Numbered from the stretch's first letter, positions 17,870 to 26,069 are shown. The stretch is 64,000 bases of DNA from Pseudomonas sp. S30 (GCF_016518545.1 NZ_JACVTO010000022.1:1-64000); one strand, 5' to 3'. Translations and numbers: made by a program. Notes: generated by a model from the letters alone, not told the origin.

Positions 17870-18120
17870 CGATCCAGGAGTCCTGTTCTGTACCAGGCAG
17901 GGCGGGCGGCGAAGCCGATGCCTGGTGGGCAACGCGAAACGCTGGCGACGGCGTCGCCTGCGGCGAGGATGCGACACGGCCGGCAAGGGCGCAGGCGTCA
18001 TGGCCGAATCGGCGCCAAGGATGCCGAGCACTGTCCGGGTGGTCAAGCCAATTGCCCTGCGGTCAACGGCTCGCTCCCTGCCGGACAGTATGAACCTGTC
18101 CGCCGGGTCTGCACCTTCGA

Positions 18121-18831
18121 CTATAGAAAGGGCTGCAGCCGCCGATGCGCTTCATCTTGTACGTCCAGCGCCCAATGTCGCTTGCCACTGAGGTAGTGCA
18201 GGCTGAACACATCCAGGTAGGCATCCAGCGCCTGAGACGCGCGATGGTCGCCTGCCAGATCCAGGCACATGGCTGCTACTTCCGCGGTGCAGAAATGGTC
18301 GTCGCGCTTGGAACGTCGCAAGCGGTAGCGCGACATCTGCTCGGCTTGCAGGCTCAGCACCGGGAAGCGATCCAGGTATGGGCTCTTGCGGAACATCTTG
18401 CGCGCTTCGGTCCACGTGGCGTCCAGCAGTATGAACAGCGGTCGCTTGCCGGGCGTGCTGGCGACCTCCGTGACCACTCGCTGCGGCGCGACGAACTCCC
18501 CCGGGAACACGATATAAGGTTGCCAGCGAGGATCGTCCAGCAACGCCAACAGGCGTGAGTCGACGTCCGTGCGTTGCCAGCCAAACGCCCAGGTCTCTGC
18601 GATCAGGTCGGCGATCAACCATCCGGTATTGGTGGGCTTCAACGGCTCGGTATCATGCATCACCAGGCACATGGCGGACTCGGCCTGGACACGCGGCTTC
18701 CAGTCACACAGGCAATGACTGGCGATCACCCGGCAATCGGGGCAGCGATCGGCGCGTGAGCCGCGGGCGATGAAGGGCTTGTTGCTGCGCGCCAGTCGTT
18801 CGGCGCGCAAACGGGCTACGGCATGACTCAT
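18121..18831 (-). CDS. DTW-domain tRNA-uridine aminocarboxypropyltransferase
   Basis: 236-residue protein of the DTW family, which transfers the 3-amino-3-carboxypropyl group from S-adenosylmethionine to uridine in tRNA (TapT type). The defining DATW motif is in LLDATWTEARKMFR near residue 140, and an N-terminal cysteine cluster (CPDCRVIASHCLC, residues 30-42) probably binds zinc. Which tRNA position is modified cannot be read from the sequence. It is followed by a 250-base gap before erdR in which I see no gene. Confidence 0.85.
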   Translation of the reverse strand: MSHAVARLRAERLARSNKPFIARGSRADRCPDCRVIASHCLCDWKPRVQAESAMCLVMHDTEPLKPTNTGWLIADLIAETWAFGWQRTDVDSRLLALLDDPRWQPYIVFPGEFVAPQRVVTEVASTPGKRPLFILLDATWTEARKMFRKSPYLDRFPVLSLQAEQMSRYRLRRSKRDDHFCTAEVAAMCLDLAGDHRASQALDAYLDVFSLHYLSGKRHWALDVQDEAHRRLQPFL

Positions 18832-19046
18832 GGCTGCATGCCTGAAAACGGAAGATGAGCAAACACGGAGCGACTCGGGTCAGGCAAAGCCGAAGTTTAC
18901 CAGAGCACGATCAGGTTTGCCGTGCAGGACACCTTCCTGCTCCCCTATACTTCCAGCCCTGCGACGTCCGCCGTCGGCCCAGGCGCTCATGGAACGCCGC
19001 CTGCCAGCGCCGGTCCAAGCGCCAGTTATCGAACCAGGAGAGATCC

Positions 19047-19469
19047 ATGCTGCGTGTTATCGTCCCGACCCTGAGCCTGATGCTCGCTTTGCCACTGGCG
19101 GCGCAAGCAGCCTCCAAGCAGGACTACGAGCTGAACCAGCTGCTGCAGAAGGTTGCCAAGGAAAGCAGTGTGGGTACGCCTCGTGCCGTCAATGAGGACA
19201 TTCTCGATCAAGGCTACACCGTCGAGCAGGGCAGAGCGCTGGTCAATCACTTGAGCGTGCGCCCCGAGCATGCCGCGCGCATGCAGCAGAGTCCCGAACA
19301 AGTCCGTGACCAACTGGGCCAGAGCGTGTGCCACAATACCGGTTATCGCCAACTGATGACCAAGGGCGCGGTGATGGTGTATCGCTTTACCGTCTACAAG
19401 ACCAACGAACCGGTCATGGATCAGGCCTTCGACGCCGCCAGTTGCCAGGCTGGCAACAAGAGGAAGTGA
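19047..19469 (+). CDS. secreted quorum-sensing-regulated virulence factor family protein
   Basis: 140-residue exported protein with a clear signal peptide (MLRVIVPTLSLMLALPLAAQA, cleavage after AQA near residue 21). The mature part has two cysteines (in SVCHN and ASCQAG), which may form a disulfide. Overall it resembles P. aeruginosa PA3611, a small secreted protein described as quorum-regulated; that family's biochemical role is unknown, and the name does not imply virulence here. AGGAG sits just before the ATG at 19047. Confidence 0.75.
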   Translation: MLRVIVPTLSLMLALPLAAQAASKQDYELNQLLQKVAKESSVGTPRAVNEDILDQGYTVEQGRALVNHLSVRPEHAARMQQSPEQVRDQLGQSVCHNTGYRQLMTKGAVMVYRFTVYKTNEPVMDQAFDAASCQAGNKRK

Positions 19470-19572
19470 TTCTCGAATACTGAGCCAGGCAGGCGGGCCG
19501 CTCCGGTGGTTAGGCGCGCAGACCAGGGTCGGAGTGCTCGCTCGACACTCTCGATCCATGAATGCGTGTCGA

Positions 19573-19593
19573 CGGCCGCGCGCGTAGCGGCCG
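19573..19593. other. GC hairpin in 19470-19710 intergenic
   Basis: CGGCCGC (19573-19579) pairs with GCGGCCG (19587-19593), with no T-tract. The rest of the 240-base gap between the secreted-protein gene and the LOG gene shows only a repeated GATCTGAAC pair and no gene. Confidence 0.35.
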
Positions 19594-19710
19594 CTACCCT
19601 CGATCTGAACCCCGATCTGAACACTGGACCGCTCGCCACTGATGCATCCTGGCACTGAAAACGGAATGCCGTGCCGAGCCTGCGCGGGTCGCTGTACAAG
19701 GAGATGTCGA

Positions 19711-20790
19711 ATGCCCTACCTACCCAATGAGCTTTTGTCCGCCTACCTCAACGAACAGGGCGTCGACCTCAGCGTCATCGACCCGCTGCTGCAACAGGCC
19801 GCCCCCGACAGCCCTAACCTGCCACTGTACCGCGAGATGATGCAGACCGTCCTGCGCATGGCCTGCGACGACGCGAGCCGCTGGAATGCCAAGATCACCC
19901 TGCAGGCGCTTCGCGAGCTGGATCAGTCGTTCCGCAGCCTCGAACGCTACAAGGCTCGGCGCAAGGTCACGGTGTTCGGCTCGGCCCGCACGCCTCAGGA
20001 GCATCCAATCTACTCCCTGGCCCGCGAGCTTGGCGCGCAACTGGCGCACGCGCAACTGATGGTCATCACAGGGGCTGGCGGTGGCATCATGGCGGCGGCC
20101 CATGAGGGTGCAGGCACCGACAACAGCCTGGGTTTCAACATCCGCCTGCCGTTCGAGCAACATGCCAACGCCACGGTCGAGGGCACCGACAAGCTACTGC
20201 CCTTCCATTTCTTCTTCATTCGCAAACTGTTCTTCGTCAAGGAAGCCGACGCGCTGGTGCTCTGCCCAGGTGGCTTCGGTACCCTCGATGAAGCGCTGGA
20301 AGTGTTGACGCTTATCCAGACCGGGAAAAGCCCGCTGGTGCCCGTGGTGCTGCTCGATACACCTGACGGCAGCTTCTGGCGGGACGCCCTGAGTTTCATC
20401 AAGCATCAGCTGGAGGACAATCGCTACATATTGCCCAACGACCTCAAGCTGGTACGACTGGTCCACAGTCCCGAGGAGGCGGTTGAGGAGATCACCCAGT
20501 TCTACCGCAACTATCACTCCAGCCGGTGGCTGAAAACCCAATTCGTGCTACGCATGCAACGCCCCTTGAGCGCCATCGCGCTGGCTGAAATGCAGGAGCG
20601 CTTCGCAGACCTGTGCCTGAGCGGCGACTACGTGCAAAAGCTCCACAGTGACGGCCCGTACGAGGACGACGGTCACAGCCAACTGCCCCGCCTGGTGTTT
20701 ACCTTCACAGGCCGCGATCAGGGCCGCTTGCGCGAGCTGATCGACTTCATCAATGTGCCGGAGCACTGGTCGACCTCGGCGTGCCCCTGA
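19711..20790 (+). CDS. LOG-family Rossmann-fold protein
   Basis: 359-residue cytoplasmic protein of the TIGR00730/LOG family, whose members cleave nucleoside monophosphates to base plus ribose 5-phosphate. The signature PGGFGTLDEALEV is present near residue 190, preceded by the glycine-rich ITGAGGGIMAAAHEGA. It is longer than the about 190-residue plant-type LOG enzymes, with an N-terminal extension of roughly 70 residues and a C-terminal extension of unknown role. AAGGAG is correctly placed before the ATG at 19711. Confidence 0.88.
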   Translation: MPYLPNELLSAYLNEQGVDLSVIDPLLQQAAPDSPNLPLYREMMQTVLRMACDDASRWNAKITLQALRELDQSFRSLERYKARRKVTVFGSARTPQEHPIYSLARELGAQLAHAQLMVITGAGGGIMAAAHEGAGTDNSLGFNIRLPFEQHANATVEGTDKLLPFHFFFIRKLFFVKEADALVLCPGGFGTLDEALEVLTLIQTGKSPLVPVVLLDTPDGSFWRDALSFIKHQLEDNRYILPNDLKLVRLVHSPEEAVEEITQFYRNYHSSRWLKTQFVLRMQRPLSAIALAEMQERFADLCLSGDYVQKLHSDGPYEDDGHSQLPRLVFTFTGRDQGRLRELIDFINVPEHWSTSACP

Positions 20791-20830
20791 CACCCGGTGT
20801 TCTCGCATTTCAGTTCCGATCGAACGCAAA

Positions 20831-20884
20831 ACGGCCTACATGACTGACTCGACGGGCATGCGTCGAATCAGCCATGTAGGCCGT
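20831..20884 (-). terminator. long hairpin after recX
   Basis: ACGGCCTACATG (20831-20842) pairs perfectly over 12 bases with CATGTAGGCCGT (20873-20884), and TGA and TCGACG inside pair with CGTCGA and TCA. Read on the minus strand it follows the recX stop by three bases and is followed by TTTTGCG, so it is likely the recA-recX terminator. Confidence 0.75.
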
Positions 20885-20886
20885 CG

Positions 20887-21354
20887 TCATTCACAAAGAT
20901 CGCGACCGCTGAGCAATCTGCCGATCATGTCCAGGGAAAAACCCCGATAGGCCAGAAAACGTGTTTGCTGAGCACGAGCCCGGGGATCCGCCGGGCGCTC
21001 ACCGTTGTATTTGCGCTGCCAGACGTCGCGTAGTCGAGCAGCCCAGTCCACGCCACTGTCGCGCAGTGCCTGTTCGACATCGCTTCGATCAAGGCCACGC
21101 TGGCCCAGCTCTTCACGAATTCTCGCCGGGCCATAGCCGGCACCTGATCGATACCTGATGAAGCTTTCCAGATAACGGGCTTCGCTCAGCAGTCCTTCCT
21201 CAGCGAGCCGATCCAGTGCGGGCTCGATGAGCTCGTCGGTGGCGCCCCGCTGTCGCAACTTGCGGGTCAGCTCGACCCGCCCGTGTTCACGACGGGCGAG
21301 CAGGTCCATGGCTGTCCGTCGAACGGCGACGGGTGTGTCGAGTACGACGGACAC
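20887..21354 (-). CDS. recX: RecA regulator RecX
   Basis: 155-residue protein that binds RecA filaments and limits their growth and activity. It shows the RecX pattern of three short helical repeats (ARREHGRVELTRKLRQRG, LSEARYLESFIRYRSGAGYGPARIREELGQRG, ...FLAYRGFSLDMI). It lies 19 bases downstream of recA in the same orientation, as is usual, and probably shares its SOS-induced transcript. Confidence 0.95.
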   Translation of the reverse strand: MSVVLDTPVAVRRTAMDLLARREHGRVELTRKLRQRGATDELIEPALDRLAEEGLLSEARYLESFIRYRSGAGYGPARIREELGQRGLDRSDVEQALRDSGVDWAARLRDVWQRKYNGERPADPRARAQQTRFLAYRGFSLDMIGRLLSGRDLCE

Positions 21355-21373
21355 GGTTGCCTAACCTCGCTGA

Positions 21374-22441
21374 TCAGACGCCAGCCTCAGCCTCGGCCGC
21401 GTCGGCAGCCCCTGCCTCGGCTGCTGCTGCCTTGCCGGCAGCAGCCACGGCACCGGCGTTGAGCAGCTTGTCACGAATCTGCTTCTCGATTTCACTACCG
21501 ATGGCTGGATTCTCTTGCAGGTACTTGGCCGCGTTGGCCTTGCCCTGGCCAATCTTGTTGCCCTGATAGCTGTACCAGGCACCGGACTTCTCGACCAGAC
21601 CTTGGGCAACGCCCAGGTCGATGATCTCGCCGTTACGGTAGATACCCTTGCCGTACAGGATCTGGAACTCGGCCTGGCGGAAGGGTGGCGAGACCTTGTT
21701 CTTGACGATCTTGACGCGGGTTTCGCTACCGACCACCTCGTCGCCCTCTTTCACCGCACCGGTACGGCGGATGTCGAGACGTACGGACGCGTAGAACTTC
21801 AACGCGTTACCGCCGGTCGTGGTTTCAGGGCTACCGAACATCACGCCGATCTTCATGCGGATCTGGTTGATGAAGATGACCAGGCAGTTGGCGTTCTTGA
21901 TGTTACCGGTGATCTTGCGCAGGGCCTGGGACATCAGGCGCGCTTGAAGGCCGACGTGCATGTCACCCATTTCGCCTTCGATCTCGGCCTTGGGCACCAA
22001 GGCAGCCACGGAGTCGACGATGATCACGTCTACAGCGTTGGAACGCACCAGCATGTCGGTGATTTCCAGAGCCTGCTCGCCGGTATCGGGCTGGGAAACC
22101 AGCAGGTCGTCGACGTTGACGCCCAGTTTGCCCGCGTACTCGGGATCCAGGGCGTGCTCGGCGTCGACGAAGGCGCAGGTGGCACCGCTCCTCTGAGCTT
22201 CGGCGATGACCGATAGGGTCAGGGTGGTCTTGCCCGACGACTCGGGACCGTAGATCTCGACGATACGGCCTTTGGGCAAACCGCCGATGCCCAGGGCGAT
22301 GTCCAGCCCGAGAGAGCCGGTGGAAATGGCAGGAATGGCCTGGCGCTCGTGGTCGCCCATGCGCATGACAGCGCCTTTACCGAATTGACGTTCGATCTGA
22401 CCCAGGGCCGCAGCCAAGGCGCGCTTCTTGTTGTCGTCCAT
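21374..22441 (-). CDS. recA: recombinase RecA
   Basis: 355-residue ATP-dependent strand-exchange protein that also drives self-cleavage of LexA and of phage-type repressors. The Walker A is GPESSGKTT (near residue 67), loops L1 and L2 are present, and the C-terminus is Ala-rich and acidic. The ATG at 22441 gives the family start MDDNKKRALAAAL. A LexA box lies 45 bases upstream. RecA activity is probably also what releases the tailocin 15 kb away by cleaving its repressor. Confidence 0.98.
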   Translation of the reverse strand: MDDNKKRALAAALGQIERQFGKGAVMRMGDHERQAIPAISTGSLGLDIALGIGGLPKGRIVEIYGPESSGKTTLTLSVIAEAQRSGATCAFVDAEHALDPEYAGKLGVNVDDLLVSQPDTGEQALEITDMLVRSNAVDVIIVDSVAALVPKAEIEGEMGDMHVGLQARLMSQALRKITGNIKNANCLVIFINQIRMKIGVMFGSPETTTGGNALKFYASVRLDIRRTGAVKEGDEVVGSETRVKIVKNKVSPPFRQAEFQILYGKGIYRNGEIIDLGVAQGLVEKSGAWYSYQGNKIGQGKANAAKYLQENPAIGSEIEKQIRDKLLNAGAVAAAGKAAAAEAGAADAAEAEAGV

Positions 22442-22485
22442 TGAAATCCTCACGTGTTCGACTTGGCCCTGACGGCCGGGAATAC

Positions 22486-22501
22486 CTGTATAAGTAGCCA
22501 G
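22486..22501 (-). promoter_or_regulatory. LexA (SOS) box of recA
   Basis: On the plus strand CTGTATAAGTAGCCAG: a CTG-N10-CAG dyad close to the gammaproteobacterial consensus CTGT-N8-ACAG, with one half-site degenerate (CCAG). It sits 45 bases upstream of the recA start, where the promoter is expected. Confidence 0.85.
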
Positions 22502-22546
22502 TATTATTCCACAGGGATTCGTTTCCGCCTACCCCCGCCGGACGAT

Positions 22547-23029
22547 TTACTCCCCGCCAAGCTGTAACAAGCCGTCTAAAGCGGCCATCACCGTCTGCCG
22601 CCGCACAGCTTCGCGGTCGCCGTCGAACTGGCGACGCGCACTGAGCACACGGTCGCCGTCGGCCCACGCCAGCCATACGGTGCCGACCGGCTTGGCCGCC
22701 GAGCCGCCGTCCGGCCCAGCGACCCCGCTGACGGCCACGGCGAAACGCGCGCCGCTGGCTGAACGGGCGCCACGGGCCATGGCCTCGACCACCTCCTGGC
22801 TGACCGCACCGACCTGCTCGAACAGCGGCGGCGCCACGCCGAGCTGGCGCGTCTTCTGGGCATTGGAGTAGGTCACATAACCTGCCTCGAACCAGGCAGA
22901 ACTGCCGGGAACTCGGGTGATCGCTTCGGCGATACCGCCACCGGTACAGGACTCGGCAGTGCTCACCTGGGCACCCAGGCGCCGCAGGTGATCGCCGAGG
23001 CGAATGGAAAGATCGGTGATGGGGTCCAT
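22547..23029 (-). CDS. pncC: CinA C-terminal domain protein, nicotinamide-nucleotide amidase
   Basis: 160-residue stand-alone CinA C-terminal domain. The family deamidates nicotinamide mononucleotide to nicotinic acid mononucleotide, recycling the pyridine made by DNA ligase. Motifs TAESCTGGGIAEA (near residue 25), GYVTYSN and VSGVAGPDGGSAAKPVGTVW are present. It lacks the N-terminal molybdopterin-like domain of full CinA. It sits just upstream of recA and marks one border of the tailocin. Confidence 0.93.
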   Translation of the reverse strand: MDPITDLSIRLGDHLRRLGAQVSTAESCTGGGIAEAITRVPGSSAWFEAGYVTYSNAQKTRQLGVAPPLFEQVGAVSQEVVEAMARGARSASGARFAVAVSGVAGPDGGSAAKPVGTVWLAWADGDRVLSARRQFDGDREAVRRQTVMAALDGLLQLGGE

Positions 23030-23088
23030 GGCAGGCTCCTGGCGTGACAGCGCTCTACCCTACCACCCTCACCCGCCCAAACAAGGGT

Positions 23089-23589
23089 TCAAGGTGCCAG
23101 TGCGCGCACATAGGCCTGGCAGGCACGCAGGGCGATCAGCCCCCGGTCGCCGTCGTCGGTGATGGCGATAATTCGTCGAGCATGCGTCGGGTCAAGTCGG
23201 GCGCGTATGGCGCCATGATCCACGCCGCTGGCGCCGGTGGCGGCAGGCACCGGGGCGCAGGCGCTATCGCGCTCGACAAGGGCCGACAGGCGCAGATCGG
23301 CAGTAGCAAGGCGATCGCGCAGGCGAGCCTGAGTGAGTTGTGCATCGGTCAGCTCCTGGAAATGCTGGGATTCACTGGCGTTCAGACGGCTTTCAAGACC
23401 CTGGCGCTGCACCCGTTCGGCATGCAGCTGAGCGTTCAACGCCTCGACCTGCTCGACCCGCTGCTGGGCCTGCAACTGATCCGACTCGGCCTGCATACGC
23501 TCACAGCGCCAGCCCTGGACCTGCCAGCCCAATGCCGCTGCCGCCAGCATCAGCACCAGGCAAGCAGCCAGGTGCCAACGGCTCAGCAC
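23089..23589 (-). CDS. Rz-like inner-membrane spanin
   Basis: 166-residue i-spanin subunit of the lysis cassette. It has an N-terminal membrane anchor (HLAACLVLMLAAAALGW, about residues 5-21) and then a long Gln/Glu/Leu-rich coiled coil reaching into the periplasm. It should act with the nested lipoprotein Rz1 to fuse the inner and outer membranes at lysis. The GTG at 23589 overlaps the endolysin stop (GTGCTGA) and has GGGAGG upstream, so I prefer it to start sites further upstream. Confidence 0.85.
   Translation of the reverse strand: MLSRWHLAACLVLMLAAAALGWQVQGWRCERMQAESDQLQAQQRVEQVEALNAQLHAERVQRQGLESRLNASESQHFQELTDAQLTQARLRDRLATADLRLSALVERDSACAPVPAATGASGVDHGAIRARLDPTHARRIIAITDDGDRGLIALRACQAYVRALAP
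23136..23345 (-). CDS. Rz1-like outer-membrane spanin lipoprotein, nested in Rz
   Basis: 69-residue lipoprotein encoded entirely inside the Rz gene in another frame. A signal peptide (MHNSLRLACAIALLLPI) leads into the lipobox ICAC (residues 17-20), and the mature part is proline-rich (APAPRCLPPPAPAA), as in Rz1 proteins. It would be anchored in the outer membrane and pair with Rz. Nesting of this kind is classical for lambda-like spanins. Confidence 0.8.
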   Translation of the reverse strand: MHNSLRLACAIALLLPICACRPLSSAIAPAPRCLPPPAPAAWIMAPYAPDLTRRMLDELSPSPTTATGG

Positions 23590-24131
23590 AAGACCTCCCG
23601 GGCGCGGGCCCACAGGGCGAGACGATCGTCCAGACCATTGAGCCCACCATTGATATGCCGGGTGATGCGGTTGAATTCGCCCCGATCGGCCAGGGCGTTG
23701 AGGCCGCGGGATTGCCAGAACCAGCCGGCCGATTCGCAGGCCCAGCGCGGCTGTTCGAGCAGCTGCGGTTGCGCCAGCAGGCGCTCGTCGCCGAACAGCG
23801 CGCGGCTGCAGGCCTGATAGTTGTTGTGCCCGGTGACCTGGATCAGCCCCCGGCCACGATAGCGCTGGCCATCGCCATCGACCTCGGGCGTGTTGCCCAG
23901 CCGCAATGCCAGCGCGCCGGTGTCGTAGCGAGCCAGGTAGCTGTCGCTGCCCAGCTCCCTGACGTAACGCAGTTGACCGGACTCATGGCCGATCTGAGCC
24001 AGGAAAGCCGCAATGCGCTTGGGATGGTCGATCTGCCAGTGGGCCATAGCCAGGTTCAGTGGATCGAGGAACTGGCCGACACGCGTGCCGGCCAGGGGAA
24101 AGATATGAGCCAGTTGAGCGTCTGTGAGCAT
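23583..24131 (-). CDS. endolysin, GH19 chitinase-like lysozyme
   Basis: 182-residue peptidoglycan hydrolase of glycoside hydrolase family 19. Catalytic acids are likely Glu50 (QIGHESGQ) and Glu59 (YVRELGS), and the substrate loop RYRGRGLIQVTGHNNY is conserved. No signal peptide is seen, so export to the wall should need the holin. It corresponds to the R-pyocin lysozyme. A strong terminator lies between it and the gene upstream. Confidence 0.92.
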   Translation of the reverse strand: MLTDAQLAHIFPLAGTRVGQFLDPLNLAMAHWQIDHPKRIAAFLAQIGHESGQLRYVRELGSDSYLARYDTGALALRLGNTPEVDGDGQRYRGRGLIQVTGHNNYQACSRALFGDERLLAQPQLLEQPRWACESAGWFWQSRGLNALADRGEFNRITRHINGGLNGLDDRLALWARAREVLC

Positions 24132-24153
24132 CGGTTACCTCCGCTTCACGCTG

Positions 24154-24177
24154 AAAAGCCCAGGCAGTGCCCGGGCT
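24154..24177 (-). terminator. intra-operon terminator upstream of the endolysin
   Basis: On the minus strand AGCCCGGGC (24177-24169) pairs with GCCTGGGCT (24165-24157) around ACT, with one G.U pair, then TTTT. It lies between the stop of the 118-residue membrane-protein gene and the endolysin start, in the direction of transcription. Confidence 0.75.
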
Positions 24178-24205
24178 CGTTCGAGAAAGTGAGTGAGGGG
24201 ACGGC

Positions 24206-24562
24206 TCAGATACCCAGCGAGGCCATTTCCAGCGGCGAACGATAGGTGGCCGCAGCCTGGGCGATGCAGGCCCGGGCCTGGAAGTTGGCGTCCTTGAGTT
24301 CCTGGATCTGATCGGCGATCTTCTGCGCGCCCTTGACCAGCCACTCGCGCGAGTAGACGGCAGCCGCCACGCCGCCAACGACGATGATCAGCGCCGAAAA
24401 GAAGTCGGCCAGCCGTTGCGAGCAGAGGCTGATCTGCTCGACGGTGGTGCGGACCACTTCGACCACTTCTTCGTTGTAGTCGAGGTTGTCAGCCACACTG
24501 GCGCCCCAGATGCTGGTGACCAGTGCCTTGCAGTCCTGAATGTCCTGTGGGGTGAGCGACAT
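24206..24562 (-). CDS. small membrane protein of unknown function, overlapped by the com-like gene
   Basis: 118 residues with one hydrophobic segment (FFSALIIVVGGVAAAVY, about residues 59-75) between a soluble N-terminal part and a C-terminal helical part. I do not recognise a family. Its place right before the endolysin makes a lysis-accessory role possible, but a separate holin is encoded at 37941. The ATG at 24562 has GGAG nine bases upstream; an in-frame ATG at 24577 is the alternative. The first 74 bases overlap the com-like gene in another frame. Confidence 0.7.
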   Translation of the reverse strand: MSLTPQDIQDCKALVTSIWGASVADNLDYNEEVVEVVRTTVEQISLCSQRLADFFSALIIVVGGVAAAVYSREWLVKGAQKIADQIQELKDANFQARACIAQAAATYRSPLEMASLGI

Positions 24563-24758
24563 GATTACATTCTCCATTGCTATCGGTAGGGTCGGCGGAG
24601 CACTCCGCCAGTGGATCGCTCGCAGGCGAGGGCTCGACGCTCGTGGCGTTCACATGATTCAAGGTGCGACAGCGGCCGCACTTGATCTGGAGTTCGGAAG
24701 CGGGGGTGATGCGGGCCAGCAGCTTGCGGCACTGGCCACAACGAAAATCGACGAGCAT
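24489..24758 (-). CDS. Mu Com-like zinc-ribbon translational regulator
   Basis: 89 residues. The N-terminal half closely resembles phage Mu Com: FRCGQCRKLLARI followed by LQIKCGRCRTLNHV, giving Cys7, Cys10, Cys27 and Cys30 that should bind one zinc. Mu Com binds the com-mom mRNA and opens a stem-loop so that the overlapping mom gene can be translated. Here the downstream overlapping gene is the 118-residue membrane protein, not mom. AAGGAG precedes the ATG at 24758. The C-terminal 30 residues, inside the overlap, are low-complexity and may have no function. Confidence 0.85.
   Translation of the reverse strand: MLVDFRCGQCRKLLARITPASELQIKCGRCRTLNHVNATSVEPSPASDPLAECSADPTDSNGECNHVAHPTGHSGLQGTGHQHLGRQCG
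24594..24609 (-). promoter_or_regulatory. mRNA hairpin inside the com-like gene, upstream of the overlapped gene
   Basis: GGCGGAG (24594-24600) pairs perfectly with CTCCGCC (24603-24609) around a two-base loop. In the transcript it lies about 30 bases before the ATG of the membrane-protein gene, and its CUCC arm could also pair with that gene's GGAG. A plausible target for the Com-like protein (inference). Confidence 0.45.
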
Positions 24759-24790
24759 TGGTAGCTCCTTGCTGAACAGGCAGAATCGGC

Positions 24791-25825
24791 TCACGCCTTG
24801 AGCGAGCCGGCCCTGCGGGGTCCCTGCCCCTTGTTTCGGGCCTTGCCGGTGCGCCCCCCGTTGCACTGCACGGTGGTCCGCCAGCCGGAAAGGGTGAACC
24901 GCTGCTCGACCGAGTCGACCAGGTATTGGCCATCGAGTCCGTCGACGAAACCTGCGATGTCCAGGCTGCGCTCTACGAACAGGTCGGTGCGCCCCGGCAT
25001 GTCAAGGCGCACCTGCGCGGTGTCGCGGTTGAAGCTGGCCAGGTGGGCCCGCGCGGCTTGCTCGGCGGCGCTGCGATCGGGGTACAGATGACGATCCGTG
25101 TGCACCGGTCGAGCGTTGCCCGAGCTGTCGGAATTGGCCAGCTCGACCACCTCCAGCGCCCCGGTGGCCGGGTTCTGGTAGCAGGTGCGCACGGCCTTGC
25201 GCGAGGCCTTGTCGTCCAGGCGGAACTGCCACTGGCTCACCTCGCTGCGCATCACCCTCACCACGCCCAGTGCCTGACCGCTGGCGCTCTTGCCGGCCTG
25301 GCGAGGTAGCACCAGCAACTGGCCGTTGGCGAGCTTGGCGGTGCAATCGTATTGACGCGCCAAGCGGGTGATGAAGTTGAAATCCGACTCACCGAACTGA
25401 TCCACGCGCAGCACGCGGGTCGTCACCGGGCAGATCGCCTGCCAGCCATTACGGGCGCCGATCTCGGCGACGATGCGCTGCAACGACGCATTCTCCCAAC
25501 TGCCGCTGCGGATGGTCCTGCCGCTGCCGCACAGGTCGCTGGCCTTGCCGCGGATCACCAGGGTGTCCGGCGGACCGGACAGCTCCACCTCATCGACCGT
25601 GTAGCGTCCCAGCAGCGTCAGCGGCTGGCCCGCGTAGCCCAGGTGCACTTCCAGCAGCGCCCCCCGCGACGGCAACGCCAGCGCGCCATCGCGGCTGTCG
25701 AGGCGCAGCTCGAATTCGTCCGCGTCCAGACCCGGTCTGTCGGTGGTGCGCAGCAACAGCAGGCGGTCGTCGATCAGGGCGGTGACGTCCTGCCCGTCGG
25801 CGCGGATGCTGAAGACAGGTGTCAT
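24791..25825 (-). CDS. tail protein gpD / late control D family (hub)
   Basis: 344-residue P2 gpD-like protein. In contractile tails it forms the baseplate hub between the tube end and the spike gpV. The N-terminal half has the two-barrel pattern (FELRLDSRDGAL, VHLGYAGQPLTLLGRYTVDEVEL) and the middle has the ESDFNFITRLARQYDC motif typical of gpD/VgrG hubs. The ATG at 25825 has GGAGG eight bases upstream; a start at 25840 is less likely. It ends 32 bases before the com-like gene. Confidence 0.9.
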   Translation of the reverse strand: MTPVFSIRADGQDVTALIDDRLLLLRTTDRPGLDADEFELRLDSRDGALALPSRGALLEVHLGYAGQPLTLLGRYTVDEVELSGPPDTLVIRGKASDLCGSGRTIRSGSWENASLQRIVAEIGARNGWQAICPVTTRVLRVDQFGESDFNFITRLARQYDCTAKLANGQLLVLPRQAGKSASGQALGVVRVMRSEVSQWQFRLDDKASRKAVRTCYQNPATGALEVVELANSDSSGNARPVHTDRHLYPDRSAAEQAARAHLASFNRDTAQVRLDMPGRTDLFVERSLDIAGFVDGLDGQYLVDSVEQRFTLSGWRTTVQCNGGRTGKARNKGQGPRRAGSLKA

Positions 25826-25862
25826 GGTTTGGACCTCCATGGGCGAAAGTGGATGGCGGTCG

Positions 25863-26069
25863 TCAGTCCCACAACTGCACGCCGCTGGCGCTGACGACAG
25901 GGCTGTCGGGCAAGTCGATGATCACCCCTGCGCGAAACGGCTGCGCTTCGTCGGCTAGCCCCTGATTGGCCTGCAGGACCGCTTCGAGCGTGCCTTGCAA
26001 GTGGCCGTAATAGTGCTGGCAGAGCGTGTCGAGCACATCGCCCTCAGACGTTCTGCAGGTCTTGGCCAT
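25863..26069 (-). CDS. tail protein X (LysM-like)
   Basis: 68-residue P2 gpX-like protein with a short LysM-like fold (SEGDVLDTLCQHYYG...VLQANQGL...AGVIIDLPD). It is a small baseplate or tail-completion component. The start overlaps the end of the gpU-like gene by 26 bases, which supports translational coupling. Confidence 0.88.
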   Translation of the reverse strand: MAKTCRTSEGDVLDTLCQHYYGHLQGTLEAVLQANQGLADEAQPFRAGVIIDLPDSPVVSASGVQLWD

